Part shown: piece after piece, positions 38,051 through 49,873 of the stretch
Layout of the letters: every line of letters begins with the position of its first letter
Numbering within the stretch: the first letter of the stretch is position 1
Source: Naganishia liquefaciens
Taxonomy: Eukaryota; Basidiomycota; Tremellomycetes; Filobasidiales; Filobasidiaceae
Direction: 5' to 3'
Assembly: GCA_013423385.1 (NCBI GenBank)
Contig: BLZA01000011.1
Coordinates: 185,174-249,173, forward strand
Length of the DNA: 64,000 nucleotides
Notes under the pieces: generated by a model
Database searches by the model: none
Told to the model about the DNA's origin: nothing
Seen by the model: the letters and a program-made list of their open reading frames with translations, nothing else
Position numbers and translations under genes: made by a program

Positions 38051-39933
38051 CTAATCCCCGTCATCCTGCAAAGCCTTCATCTTGAACTCTATGATTCCGA
38101 AATCCTTGCCCTCTAGCTCCTTGAATGCCGGCTTGGGCATCATCAATTGCAAACTCAGGAAGCCGTCGTCATCCGTACGCAATGAAACCTTGATCGACGT
38201 TTGAAGAGCCTTTTGACAAAGGATAAAAGTGTTGTAAGCGTAGCTGTTTAGCGTAAACTTTTAGCAAAGACGCCTTTCTGTTTCAAGCAAAGGGACGTAC
38301 CTGAACCGCTGAAATTCACTGCATAGAAAGACATCCATCACATCTTTGTCGTTGGGATAATCAAGCTGTCGCGATTTAAATACGGTAGTCAGCTCGTGGT
38401 CCCGAAGGCATGACGCGCTTTTAACATACCTCGGTCTTCCCGAAATTCCCTACCGCTTCCAGGCGGAAGATGCCTGCTTTCTCGCGTGCACTCAGCTTTC
38501 TTCTTCTCGGAATTCTATAGGGATCGGCTCCGTCCGCGGCGTCATCCCCGTTATCTGCCGGAGGAGCGATGGTAATGGTGATCTTAGAACATGAGGGATC
38601 GAGGTCTGCTAGGGCTTCTTGTAGCCATGTCGACTGTGACAAATAATGTCAACTGGCTTGTTTCTTGTGCATGTGGGAAGAAACTCGATCTGCACCTTCA
38701 TGATGACATGAGACACCCTGGACGAGATAAACAGGAATAGTTAAATATTGAAGGGGAATCAAGAATGCCGGGAAGTTTACTGACATTCTCTCTTGTTCAA
38801 ACACCTCATCCAGCACCTCTTCAGGATCGAGCAAATTCAACATGCATCTCGTGGTCGGAGACCTCCCATCATCATCTTTTCTGCAATAGCTGTATCAGTT
38901 GAAACCCTACTTGATCTCGTAGATTGACCTACAGTAGCATCGTCAAAGGCTCCCCTTCGCCTTGCCATGTCATGATCAGACTAGTATTCCGCATATCTTT
39001 CTCCCTCGCGCCACCTCCAGCGCCAAATCCTCTTGACGCGCCGGGATCATCGTCATCCATGATCCAACGCTTCTTTCCCCGGCTTCCGGTGTTTCCACTA
39101 TCTCCTTCTGCGCCAAAGTTACTGCTGTTCGTGATCCCCGAGCCGACGCCCCCGTTACCGTGAATGTTCAGGCATTCGATCCAGTGTTTCAGATTGACCT
39201 CGAATTCGGCCACCTCAAATGCGTAATCCTCATCGTCCGATCCTGGCGGTTCCAGATCATCGTCATCTTCCTCTACTTCAGATTCCTGTTTATCCCCTCG
39301 CTCTCCGGAAGATGGCTCCGGCGATTTTGACGTTGAAGGTGGAAACTTAGTCTTTCCCTTTCCCGCGTCACCGGCAGTCATTGGCGGCCCGAACACATCA
39401 TCTTCGTCTGCTCTCGCCTTTCCCTTGCCCTTTTCATTGGTGGCAACTACGGCTTGACGCTGACGATACCTCTCTTCTTTCCGCGCACGACGGATGTGTC
39501 GCTCGATGTCGGATTTGCGCGTATAGGTGTACTTGTCCATCAGCTTAGCGGAGATGTAAGCGATGGCTACGAAAGCGAGGATCGTCAGCTCATACGTGCC
39601 GGAGGTGGCGAATGATAGGATATACCACTCGTAGATCGCCCTTCATCAACCTGGACACTGAGTCCCGCATCTGAAATCACTACTGTTGCTTTCTGCAAAG
39701 GCAATAACGATGACCCCATTAGCATGAGCACCCCATGAGGATAGGAATATCTGACTTGCAGAATTGAACCCGACACCGCGTAGTAATCTTGACAGCGGTC
39801 TGACGTCTGTAGTCTCGAGTTGCAGGATCTGCAAGAGCCCAGAGAAGCGAAGGTCAGATTTACATAGATCTGCAGAGATCCGCAAAGACTGTGATAACGC
39901 GCTTACTGGGGGGACGGTAATCATGGACGCCAT
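38051..39933 (-). CDS. RAD1: 9-1-1 checkpoint clamp subunit Rad1 (Rad17/Rec1 family)
   Basis: The Rad9-Rad1-Hus1 ring is loaded at damaged DNA and activates checkpoint kinases. About eight exons join to give roughly 463 residues, longer than typical Rad1 (about 280-400). The PCNA-like N-terminal half shows LQLETTDVRPLSRLLRGVGF, KATVVISDAGLSVQVDEGRS and AYISAKLMDKYTY; the second half shows CMLNLLDPEEVLDEVFEQ, FRLEAVGNFGKTE, LDYPNDKDVMDVF and SIKVSLRTDDDGFLSLQLMM. GNFGKTE then a Pro-Asn-Asp stretch is the clearest family mark. An insertion of about 130 residues, basic then acidic, lies after the MDKYTY strand. The intron after EQER uses a GTCAGT donor, chosen because it restores MVSHVIMKSTWL. 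The start is the first ATG of the conserved frame. Confidence 0.9.
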
Positions 39934-40292
39934 TGTGACGATAATGCCTGCCGCACAAGAATGGTCTGGGACGCGGTGACTTTCGAGATGCTTGGTAGCC
40001 CCTATTGATCGACCATGCTTGCGCACTCATGCACTCGAGGATGGTCGAAGATCGACTCGACAAAGTAAACAAAGGATCACAAAGTAAACAAGCGATCGGA
40101 CGCGTTATGGTGTTGAGTCGCCACCTTCACTCGTCTTCATTCCTGAACCGCTTCTTGCCATTTGTCCCTGGTGCTTGGAGTAACACCTCGGATCCGAACG
40201 TTGTTGCAGCTGATCAAGTCTTGCTGCTTGTATCTTGGCCGTCTGGTTTACTCAACGGTTTCCGGTATCAACCCTCTGGCTGATTCGCAATC
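39934..40292. promoter_or_regulatory. Shared divergent promoter of RAD1 and RAD54
   Basis: 359 bases between two outward-pointing DNA-damage genes. It contains two copies of GTAAACAA on the plus strand at 40065-40072 and 40084-40091, each preceded by ACAAA, and a palindromic ACGCGT (MluI cell-cycle box shape) at 40100-40105. GTAAACAA fits the forkhead consensus RYAAACA; ACGCGT fits the MBF site. Binding is inferred. Confidence 0.65.
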
Positions 40293-43200
40293 ATGCTGCG
40301 GCGCATACCTTCGACCAAATCCAACAATGGCGAACCCGTGGTAGTCACAGTGTCTGGTGGAGGCTTCACCGCTCCGACATTCAAACCTTTCAAACCTCCA
40401 TCCCTGGCTAATGCCCGATCGACGCGAAATAAAGAAAACGATAATGCTGTCGCCGGCCGAAAGCGGAAACGAGTGAATTACAAGGAAGATGGACAAGAGG
40501 ATGCTGCTGGAGACGGTGATGCAAACGGCGATTCGGACGGAGAGGATGGAGGAAAGAAGAAGGGAAAGACATACGCGATGGGAAACAAGGAGTACGGTGC
40601 TGATGGTGTGTTGGGGGATATGGGCAAATGGTGCAATCGCAAGTTTCCAGTATTCGAAGTCAAGCCAAAGGAAATGCTTTTTACAAAGAAGTGAGTGCGA
40701 TGTCATCGAAGCACAGATATGATCTGACAAGTTTCGCCGTTTTAGCTTCGCCATCCCATGTATCACTCCGACATTGACAGCGATCAACGCTAAAAACTCG
40801 CCGGCACCTCAACCCCTTCGTCACGCTCTCAGTCACGCCGCGCTCGGTGTACGCAGGCAACCCAACATCGTTCCGCGCCCTCTTCATGATCCCATGTCAG
40901 ATCACGCAATCGTTCTCTACGATCCTACAGTAGATGACAAGCCTAGCCCGGAAGAAGTTGAGGCTGCGAGACTTGCAGCAGAGGAAAAGAAGCGCAAGGC
41001 GGAGGAGGAGAAGGCCAGGGGTGGTTTGGTGCACAAAAGCCTGAAGGAGATTCTGGGTATCGTCGATGAGAAGGATAAGACGAAGAAGCAAGTCAAGGTT
41101 CCGGTAGTTATCGATCCGCGTTTGACGAAAGTGCTTCGGCCGCATCAAATAGAAGGTGTCAAGGTAAGCCAGGATGCAAATGGCTGGAAATCAAACCTGA
41201 TTGCCTCTCTCTCTTACAGTTCTTGTATCGCTGCACTACTGGTCTCATTGATTCTCGCGCGTACGGCTGTATCATGGCAGACGAAATGGGTTTGGGTAAG
41301 CCGATATACTATGGCTGCGTTGAAAGGCATGATCTGATTACTCACCTTGATTCCTGTAACAGGCAAAACCTTGCAATGCATTGCTTTGATGTGGACACTA
41401 CTCAAACAATCTCCCTCGGCCGGCAGAGGCACAATAGATAAGTGTATCATCGTGTGTCCGAGTAGTTTGGTTAGAAATTGGGGGAACGAATTGGGTAAGC
41501 ACCGGAGCGAAGCGTAGGCTGCTCTCGCTCATTTCCATCGTTCAACTATGTAGTCAAATGGCTGGGCGTAGGCGCGATCAACCCTCTTCTTGTCGATGGC
41601 AAGGGTGGAAAAGCGGAATTGATTCCTGCGGTTAGGAGATGGGTTGCTGCTAGAGGTCGGGGTGTGACATTGCCAGGTAAGTCTCCGGTGCTACGCCTCT
41701 TGGAGCATAGGTTCATGTTTTTTCTCGTAATTTAGTCATGGTCGTATCGTATGAGACACTCAGAACACTACAAGAGGAGCTGGAAGGTTGTCCCGTGGGA
41801 TTATTGCTTTGCGACGAGGGTCATCGACTGAAAAACTCGGGTGAGTCATCGTCACCCACCTGAGAGATCGCGTGTCAGTGAATTGATATCGCCGTGCTTT
41901 CGCAGACTCGCAAACCTTCCAAGCTCTTAATGCTCTCAACGTTCAGCGTCGAGTCATTCTCTCTGGCACACCCATACAGAATGATCTTTCCGAATACTTC
42001 TCCTTGCTGAACTTCGCCAACCCAGAATATCTCGGCACCCGATTGGATTTCCGAAAGAACTTTGAGTTGAAGATTCTGCGCGGGCGGGATTCAGATGCTA
42101 CAGAGAAAGAGAGACAGGAAAGTGATGCAAAGCTCAAGGAGTTAGGTGGGCAGGTTAGCAAGTTCATTATTCGAAGAACAAATGATCTTCTCTCCAAATA
42201 TCGTGAGTACGCTCTGACAGAACTGTATTCTAGCTACTTATCTCTCCTGTGTTGCTAGTCCCTGTCAAGTACGAGCATGTCGTCTTCTGCAATCTCAGTC
42301 CCGTTCAAACTGCGCTTTACCGCTTGTTTATCACATCGCCTGAGATTCAAAAGCTACTGCGCGGCGTCGGGTCACAGCCACTCAAAGCTATCAATATCTT
42401 GCAAAAGCTCTGCAATCATCCAAGTCTTCTCAATCTTCCAGAAGATCTGCCGGGCTGCGAAAAGGTGTTGCCGGAAGACTTTACGTACGGCAAGGGTGGC
42501 TCGAGCCGGTATGTTGATTGCTCTCTTTCCGGAAAATTTGTTGTGCTTGAGCGGTAAGCCGGTTGTAGCCAGCCCTGTTGGATTGTCTCCTGAAGACGCT
42601 CGAATTCTCTCACAGGATGTTGGATTACCTGAACAAAAATACCAACGATAAGATCGTCTTGATCAGTAACTACACTCAGACTCTGGATCTTTTCGAGAGG
42701 CTGTGCCGCAACAAGAAGTATATCCTCACATTAGGTCTCGCTTCACTCTCCACTGACAATCCTTAACTCTGCAGGTATGGATGTCTGAGACTCGATGGCA
42801 CCATGAACGTCAACAAAAGGCAGAAGCTTGTTGATCGCTTCAACGATCCAGACGGAAAGGAGACCGTCTTCTTGCTTAGTAGTAAAGCTGGAGGGTGTGG
42901 TATCAACCTTATCGGCGCGAATCGCTTGATCCTCTTCGACCCTGTAAGCTGGCCGATTTAGACTACTGTCGTAGCTTTACTGATTACCGATGTGTTTACT
43001 ATTCGGAAGGCCTGGAATCCGTAAGTCTGACTCACTTCCGCTTCGGAATAAATTTGAGCTGACATTCTGCTTTGTCGGTATTCAGCGCGAGTGATCAGCA
43101 AGCTTTGGCGCGAGTCTGGCGAGACGGTCAGAAGAAGGAATGTTTCGTGTATCGTTTCCAGGCCACTGGTACCATTGAAGAAAAGATCTTTCAAAGACAG

Positions 43201-43695
43201 TCAGTACATCGATGCTTGTGCATGCAAGGTGAGCATGCAAGGTGAACTTACATCTTGCCTGCGTTGCAGATGCTCCAAGCAAGACTTATCGGCGTGTGTC
43301 GTTGATGCTGCTGAAGATACTGAGCGACATTTCTCTGGTGACGATCTGCGACAATTGTTCAAGTTCAACGATAAGACGGTCTGCGATACACACGACACAT
43401 TCAAATGTAAACGTTGTCGAGACGGCAAACAACTCATCAAAGCTCCAGCACTCTTGTATGGAGATGCCAGCAGGTAAGCTATAGCTTTAGTGTCGAGATC
43501 CCTTATCGATCTGACATCTTTCATAGCTGGAATCACTATCCCAATTCAGAACTCAAGAAACTCCACGACGACATCCTTCGGGCCGAGATGGACCTTCCAG
43601 AGGTCTCATTTGTTTTCCAGTAAGTCAGAGATTCTGGATGTGAATGGATCACACTAAGTCACGTAAACCCGCTTTACAGATATATTTCACACTAG
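40293..43695 (+). CDS. RAD54: Swi2/Snf2-family recombination motor Rad54
   Basis: A dsDNA-dependent ATPase that helps Rad51 filaments pair and invade DNA in homologous recombination. About fifteen exons give about 850 residues. The basic N-terminus ([26 protein letters not shown]) precedes [14 protein letters not shown]. Helicase motifs are [12 protein letters not shown] (I), SYETLRTL (Ia region), [12 protein letters not shown] (II, DEGH), [17 protein letters not shown] (III), then [31 protein letters not shown] and [17 protein letters not shown] (V, VI). The C-terminal zinc-finger-like part has [12 protein letters not shown], and the protein ends SFVFQYISH. Oddities: an 11-nt exon (43010-43020) encodes AWNP, so motif VI region reads FDPAWNP instead of the usual FDPDWNP. 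Introns often lie after motif I glycines. Confidence 0.96.
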
Positions 43696-43784
43696 AATCT
43701 GACACTTGTCCATGAGATCGTGTTGTAGATCGTGCATTGTATAGAACCCTTGTGTTATTGCCTTCGTTGTACCAGCCTATTCAC

Positions 43785-46000
43785 CTAGATCAGATTTCCT
43801 AGCCTGACCTCCTGTGTCAGGCCCTTTTGATGGTCAAATACCAGGTTTCCTCGCAAGAAAGTCTGCTCCACCTTTCCGCGAAGACTCTTGCCTAGGTAGG
43901 GGGAAACTTTGTTTTTGAATTTAAGAGCATCCGTTGTAATCTGAAGGGGTGATCTTATCTGAGCAAAGCATTTCCCCAAGTCGAACTTTGACTCACCTCA
44001 AAAGACGCTTCCGGGTCGAACACTGCAAAGTCGGCATCCGCGCCGATCGCGATGACACCCTTCGTACCGGCCAACCCTACCTGAGCTGCTGTGCTTTCAC
44101 AACACCACTTGGCGATACTTTCGATACCGATTTGCTCCCCGTTCAATTCCCCCATCGCCTTGAGCTTGTTGCGTTTTGTGATTTCGGTCCAAAGCAGACT
44201 AAAGCCGAGGCCGAGGCCGGAAACGCCGCCCCAGGCGTCCATAAATCCTCCATTCTTCATGTCGGGCAGACAAGGGGAGTGGTCCGAGACGACATAATCG
44301 ATAAGGCCGGCCTCGAGGGCTGACCATAGAGCCTCGCGGTTGGATTCTGTACGAATCGGCGGACAGCATTTGTATTCTGTAGACTGCCGGTGAGAGTCGT
44401 GTGGACTGGGAACGGAGTCGGAAGAGAGAACGAGATAGTGGAAGCAGGTTTCCGTGGTCAAGGGCAAGCCGGCCTTTCGTGCTTCTTGAATCATCGGTAG
44501 CGCGAGCGATGACGACAGGTGAACGATGTGGGCCCGCGTCGGGTGGACGATCGATTTGTCGGCCGCTTGTTCCGCGAGAAGGCGAATGATCATCTCGATA
44601 GCGGTGCACTCCCACTGATCGGGTCTTGACTGCAAGAATGTACTATAGCTTTGATCCGTTCCAAGACCGTGCACAGGGTCTCCCATTTCAGCGTGGAAGA
44701 GGATCAAACCACCGGTAGGAGTGGTCTGGCGGAACGCATTGTTAATCTCGAGTACGCCAAGACTTCAAATCAGACTCACACTCAGCGTCTTCATAGCCCG
44801 ACGAACGTCCTCTTCCTCGACGGCAGGAAATTCCTGGAAGATCAAGGTCAATCTCCAATGTCCTCGAGTAGGTCTGTCAGACTTACATCGACACCGGATT
44901 CGATAAGGAAACACTTGAAGCCCTTGACACCTGCCTTGACGAGCGGGATGAGGTGTCGCTAAAGCGAAATCGCGTCAGCGGACACCCATGCTATCTAGGT
45001 TCTTGGTAGACGTGCCTTGTTTCCCGGCACAATCCCTCCCCAGAAACCGACATCGCACCATACACCCTTGTTCCTTCCCACAAAGCTGTCCGCAGGGCCG
45101 AGGACATCCAGTAGTCTTGGAGCGGCAGTGGCCGGGGATTTCACCTTTTCATTGCCGTTGCCATTGATCGGTGTCGAAGCTGTCAGAGACGACAGTTCAG
45201 CCACGCTGTTGCTGCGACTGTTATTTCTGCTCATCCGCCTGATGGGGACAGGATCGTCTTCGTTGAAGATTGCCATCTCCTCATCACTGTCATCGAGAGT
45301 TGGGGCCCCATCCAAAGCTTCCTGGATATCAACGTCTCCATCGTGATCCTCATGTTCGCGGAACTCCTTCTGGTCAAGTCGACCTTTTCCCCATCCAGCA
45401 CCTACCCCCATCCCGCTCTTGTGCTTTGCGCCGGCATTACCGCCGAGAAGCCGTTGAGCCTCCTCCAGTGATCGCCAATTTTCCCAGCCATACCGTGCGG
45501 CTTTTACTTTGACTTCGAGGGCGCCGACCGAGGTTGTGGAAGGGATTGAGTTGAGTGGCATGTCAATGACCGTAGTGACACCGCCGGATACGGCTGCGTA
45601 GGTGCCCGAAGTAAAGCCTTCCCATGATGTTCGGCCGGGCTGATTAAGATGAACATGTGCGCTGAGAAATACCTTAGAATGACTGACATTTGAGGTTGAA
45701 TGGTACTCACTCTACCAGACCGGGCATAAGGACCTTGCTCGGGGGAAGCACAAGCCATTCCACCTCTTTCGATGCCTGCAGTGCCGCATGTCCGCCATCT
45801 TTTGCCTGATTCAACAATTGACCTTCCAGGATGTCCTTAATCTTCCCCGATGCCCTGTCCACAACGACAGTAGCGGGTTGAGGGGCGCGGCTCTTGAGCA
45901 CCGTTTGAGAGCTGACGATGACGAGAAGACCGGTCGGACGGGGGAAATCCAGCGGGACATCGGGTTTCGGCACAGTATCGTGGGTGAGCGGCGCGGGCAT
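43785..46000 (-). CDS. DAL1: Allantoinase with a large internal insertion
   Basis: Opens the hydantoin ring of allantoin to allantoate in purine use. Six exons (46000-45711, 45661-45016, 44958-44887, 44833-44780, 44725-43997, 43940-43785) give about 648 residues against about 460 for yeast Dal1. Cyclic-amidohydrolase metal ligands are visible: [11 protein letters not shown] (HxH), the carboxylated-Lys site [32 protein letters not shown] and SDHSPC. The end [20 protein letters not shown] is typical of allantoinases. About 130 extra acidic and Ser-rich residues lie between the [11 protein letters not shown] helix and [14 protein letters not shown]. The intron after PGNK begins with GC (GCACGT), since only this join keeps [14 protein letters not shown]. 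Three GATA motifs lie about 236-261 bases upstream. Confidence 0.93.
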
Positions 46001-47065
46001 GATGGTATGATGGTATATGAGGGGTATCTGTCGCAAGCTGTGGGGGGTATCCAGAATGCTCCACTATACTGTTCGCCTGCTGAAATGCACGACGCCCAGC
46101 TCCCTCACTCTCGCCCTGCGGGTCGCGCAACTCCGACAAACACGGTCGAGCCGGCCAGAGCTGGGGTGCGCCCCGCGCTCGGGGTGCAAGTCAACCATCT
46201 GGATCCGCTCATCTAGCTGCTCATCTCGCCAGAGTGATATCGACTGGCGACGATATAGATACAGGCGAGCAAGTGAATAGCATTCGGGTTAGCGTGCAAA
46301 CAGCCGAGTCGACCTCGGTCAAGGGGCATAGCGGAGCTTGCAACGGATCAGGTATCCGATCCGCCATCCAGCTTGATAGGTCTCGGCGGTTGAGCGGTTT
46401 CCCGAGTTTCAGGTTGAGATGAGGCTTGTCAAATTCGTTTGCCCATCCATATGAGCTTGTATACAAGTCAGCCCGTATGCCGTGTCCAGTACGCCTTGCC
46501 ACATCAGAACGCAAATAAGTACAAGGGTGTCTTCCTTCTTGCCCCTTGGTCTGCCAAGGGATTTCTTCATGAGTAATGTCATGCAATATACCTCTCACAG
46601 GTTGCGGCCAATATCTTAAGAAAGTTAACAAATGCCATCGATTGCGTGACATAGGAAAGCCGTCCGGACGATTCATGTTAGCTGTTCTGCGCTTGATAAA
46701 TGACAAGAACAGCTGCTGAGTTCGTCAAAAGACCCCCGAGTAGATGACTTTGGAGATCGGACTCGCAAGTCATTGTTGCGTGATTGGCGAAAACTGCGAA
46801 TCCTTTGTGTTGCCCCTGGATCTGAACTCGGTACGACATCGAAAGTAGATTCACTTCGGGTCAGCACGCACATAAAAGGGTGACGACACCCATCTCTAGA
46901 TAACTTCCACGGGCTTGCCAAAAGAACAAGAGACATCGCCTGACCGCCCATCAACTTCACTCGACAGAACAGTCACCCGCCGATACAAAACGTCTCCCGC
47001 GTACAACCGAGCAACTCATCCACCAATCGAGACCCCTTCGAAGCGGTCCGGGTAGAGAAAACGGC
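46001..47065. promoter_or_regulatory. Divergent region between DAL1 and the unrecognised 717-residue gene
   Basis: 1.07 kb with no supported gene. GATA motifs at 46236, 46252 and 46258 fall within 26 bases, on the side nearest DAL1. Confidence 0.5.
46236..46261. promoter_or_regulatory. GATA-motif cluster upstream of allantoinase
   Basis: Three GATA tetramers in 26 bases (46236-46239, 46252-46255, 46258-46261); the first lies in a palindromic GATATC. Fungal nitrogen-use genes are commonly switched on by GATA factors when good nitrogen sources run out, so control of DAL1 by such a factor is a reasonable guess. Single GATA sites are common by chance. Confidence 0.4.
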
Positions 47066-49364
47066 ATGGTCATTCAAACACCTTGGGAGCCTTCAACGTG
47101 GCATTCCAACACGAGAATTTTTCAGCAATATGACATGGCCTTGCAAAGACAGACGGTCAGAGAGTCGGTGGTAGAGCCTCTTTACGAACAGTTGAGCTGT
47201 GACTCTGCAAAAAGAGATGAAGTCGGGGATTACAAAGAAAATACGAAATTGTTCCAGATGAAAGTCGCCATCGACTGTGTTGTGTCATGTTTGAACGAGG
47301 TCAGCAAGAAGCAGGTGAGTCTAGTCATACTTCAGTGTGAAAGTGCGAATGTCACGGAGCGCCGATTCGCTTCTCCACAGGCCGAATACGAGAAAGACCT
47401 CTGGGAACCGTCGGAAGAGAACGTGCATGATCAGGCGGTCTGCAAGAGAAACATGCTTGTAATTTGTTTTCAAGCAAATGCGACGAAGGGTCTCCATGAA
47501 GCTGCAAGAAAAAAATCAAGGCAGAACAAATCAGATATGTCACGCGCACTCTGGCCGCATCATTCTCAAGCCATGCATGCCGCCATTACGCGGATCCTGA
47601 GTTCGCTATACTTGTTGGATGATGATGCACTACTCAAAGCCTTCCCCGAAAAAGGCAACATGAAGTCCTCGATCCAGAACATAAGTGAGGCGTTAGGTGG
47701 CTCGACACAACCACAGCAACCTGCGGCAGCTCAAGCCGGATCATCGCGGCAACCACGACAGCTGTTTATACCGGAGGAATTGACAACTCCTTCGCGACCA
47801 GACGGCACGACCATGGTCTCACCCACAGACGACTTGACGTATGAATATGAGAATTGGGATGACGCCTTTTGGGACCCTCGGAATTTTCTATTTGACTTCT
47901 CTGATAACGCGGTCGATCCAACTCATATGACAGATCTGCTCCCCAAGGGCTTTGGCTTTTTAGAAAGCTTGCCTTTCGGTGGCATGCAAGACAATGTTTC
48001 TCCCGAAATACCAACCTTCGGTCAAGCAGGGGCATCCCAGGATCCGCTAACTTCCATTTCAAGTGAACGAATGGATTTCGCGGGGCCATCCAATTCCGCT
48101 TCAAACATGAGCTTTTCAAACCCTAGAGCCACAGCAGAAGAGGCTGCCATTACGGCTCAAGTGGACTCTTCGCAACAGGGCATAGAGCGGGCGTCCCCGG
48201 GCGAAGGCAGCGTAAGAACAAGTAAGGGTAAGGGGAAAACCAGAGGCCAGGATAAAGGCAAGGGCAAAGCGCTTGCGGGAACAGATGAAGGCAACCCGGC
48301 ACCGCTTAGCCTGATTTCGTTTGACGACCAAAACCTTCATGATAAACTAGCAAAAACTCGAGAGCTAGCACAAATCATGCCCCTTTGGGTAAACCGCTTG
48401 CATGATCTGTACGGGGAGTTGGATCAAGCCACTATCGGTGCCATCGAAGCGGACCAATCGCATACCATCAATGCACTCGGGAGGGTGTGGCTGATCAGCT
48501 TGTTGAATATTGTCTCTGATAAGCTGGTAAGCGTTCGAAGTAAAGCCAAAGGAAATTTCGTGGGGGTCGGCGATAAGTTAGGATGCTGATTGCCTCTTAT
48601 TCTAGTCAGCTTCCGGAAATCGATTCTGGCGAGAGACAGACAATTCGAAGGATAGTGTGATAAGCATGAAAAATACTCTCCTTATTTGCAAAGTCGCAAA
48701 CACGCTAAACGCCCACGTCAGCGGTATGAAACCGCATATTTCTGACTGGAAGACGGCTGAAAAACTATGGGAAGCGGTCAACGCTCAAATCACGGCATAT
48801 TATCCCCACAACGAGGTAAAACTGTTTCAAAGCCTGTTCAAAGCGGCGAAGTCCTACAGCAATCGCGACGAATATGGCGCACCGGAGTCTGCACAGTCAC
48901 AGAGTCGCATGACGGCAACTTCTACCTCGCACTCGAGCTTGCCTACCCAAAGATCTCAACCCACTTCGCACAGAGATTCAGCTAGTAAAAGACAGCTCAC
49001 GCCTATCGATTCCACCGGAGGGGCGAACGCCACACACAAACGCAGTAGAATCGGCGATTCACCGGGGAATAGGCCACCTTCTGAGCAGTCAAATAGTGAG
49101 CAAGCCTGGTACGCAGAGTGGATGGGACTGGGTGCAGACTTACAGCAGCGGGACATCTACGCTGAACCATCCGTGTCGTTCTGGGGGGAAGAAACACTTT
49201 CAATTGAGCAAGCTCGCGGCATCCCGTTCTCGTTGGATACAGGGCCTGAAATTATGGGGAACACTTCCTTCTCTGCGAGAACGGTCTTGACCACCGCTGC
49301 GGGAATGGCTGGATTGACGCTTACTCATGATGGCAAGGAGGTGATAGACCTCACGAAGGACTGA
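47066..49364 (+). CDS. Unrecognised 717-residue protein ending in a SUMO-interaction-like motif
   Basis: Three exons (47066-47314, 47381-48526, 48606-49364) each keep frame and give 717 residues. The first 150 residues are helical-looking and charged. The middle is probably disordered: QPQQPAAAQAGSSRQPRQ, Asp/Trp-rich patches (YENWDDAFWDPRNFLFDF), and a Lys/Gly-rich stretch (SKGKGKTRGQDKGKGKAL). A second ordered-looking part near residues 430-560 includes LAQIMPLWVNRLHDLYGEL and KTAEKLWEAVNAQITAYYP. A basic patch (HKRSRI) may be a nuclear signal, and the last residues EVIDLTKD match a hydrophobic-acidic SUMO-interaction motif. A nuclear regulatory protein is my guess; I know no family with this make-up. 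Frame continuity supports the exons but not the function. Confidence 0.75.
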
Positions 49365-49873
49365 TAAGGACGTCCGGAAACCATATCCGATGATATTGTA
49401 GTTGATAAACGAGAGTCTCTCCGAAGTAAATACGATCTGAGCAATGTTCGATCTGTAGAGAGCGATTGTATTCTATAGGGCGACGGTCCGATCTAGCCAA
49501 GTGACGCGAAAAATAAAATGCATTTGTATATATTCAGATGTCTCCTAAAGCTTCGGCACGATGAGTGGTGGACCACAGGAGCACCGGTCACATTTGATCT
49601 CTGTCTCAAATTCTTTTCGGACGCTCGTGGCAACTAGCCTAAATATCGCCTAGAGGTCTACCCGACATTGCTATTCCTGTTTTCGCGAGTCAGTAGAAGA
49701 ATCTGCTGGAAAACGTTTCACAAGTCGAGCGCTTGGCGTCGACTGCAATCAGCAGCGTTGGTCAATCAGATCTTGCCTAATCAACAAGGCCATACGATCC
49801 AGCTCGAGGTCGTCATCCAGGCCGATCTGAGTATACCATTGCTGACTCGCCTATTTGCGCAATCAAAAAGACG
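49365..49873. other. Convergent 3' region between the 717-residue gene and ARH1
   Basis: 509 bases between two stop codons. No gene seen; a plus frame from 49668 continues antisense into ARH1 and is a shadow. Confidence 0.5.
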
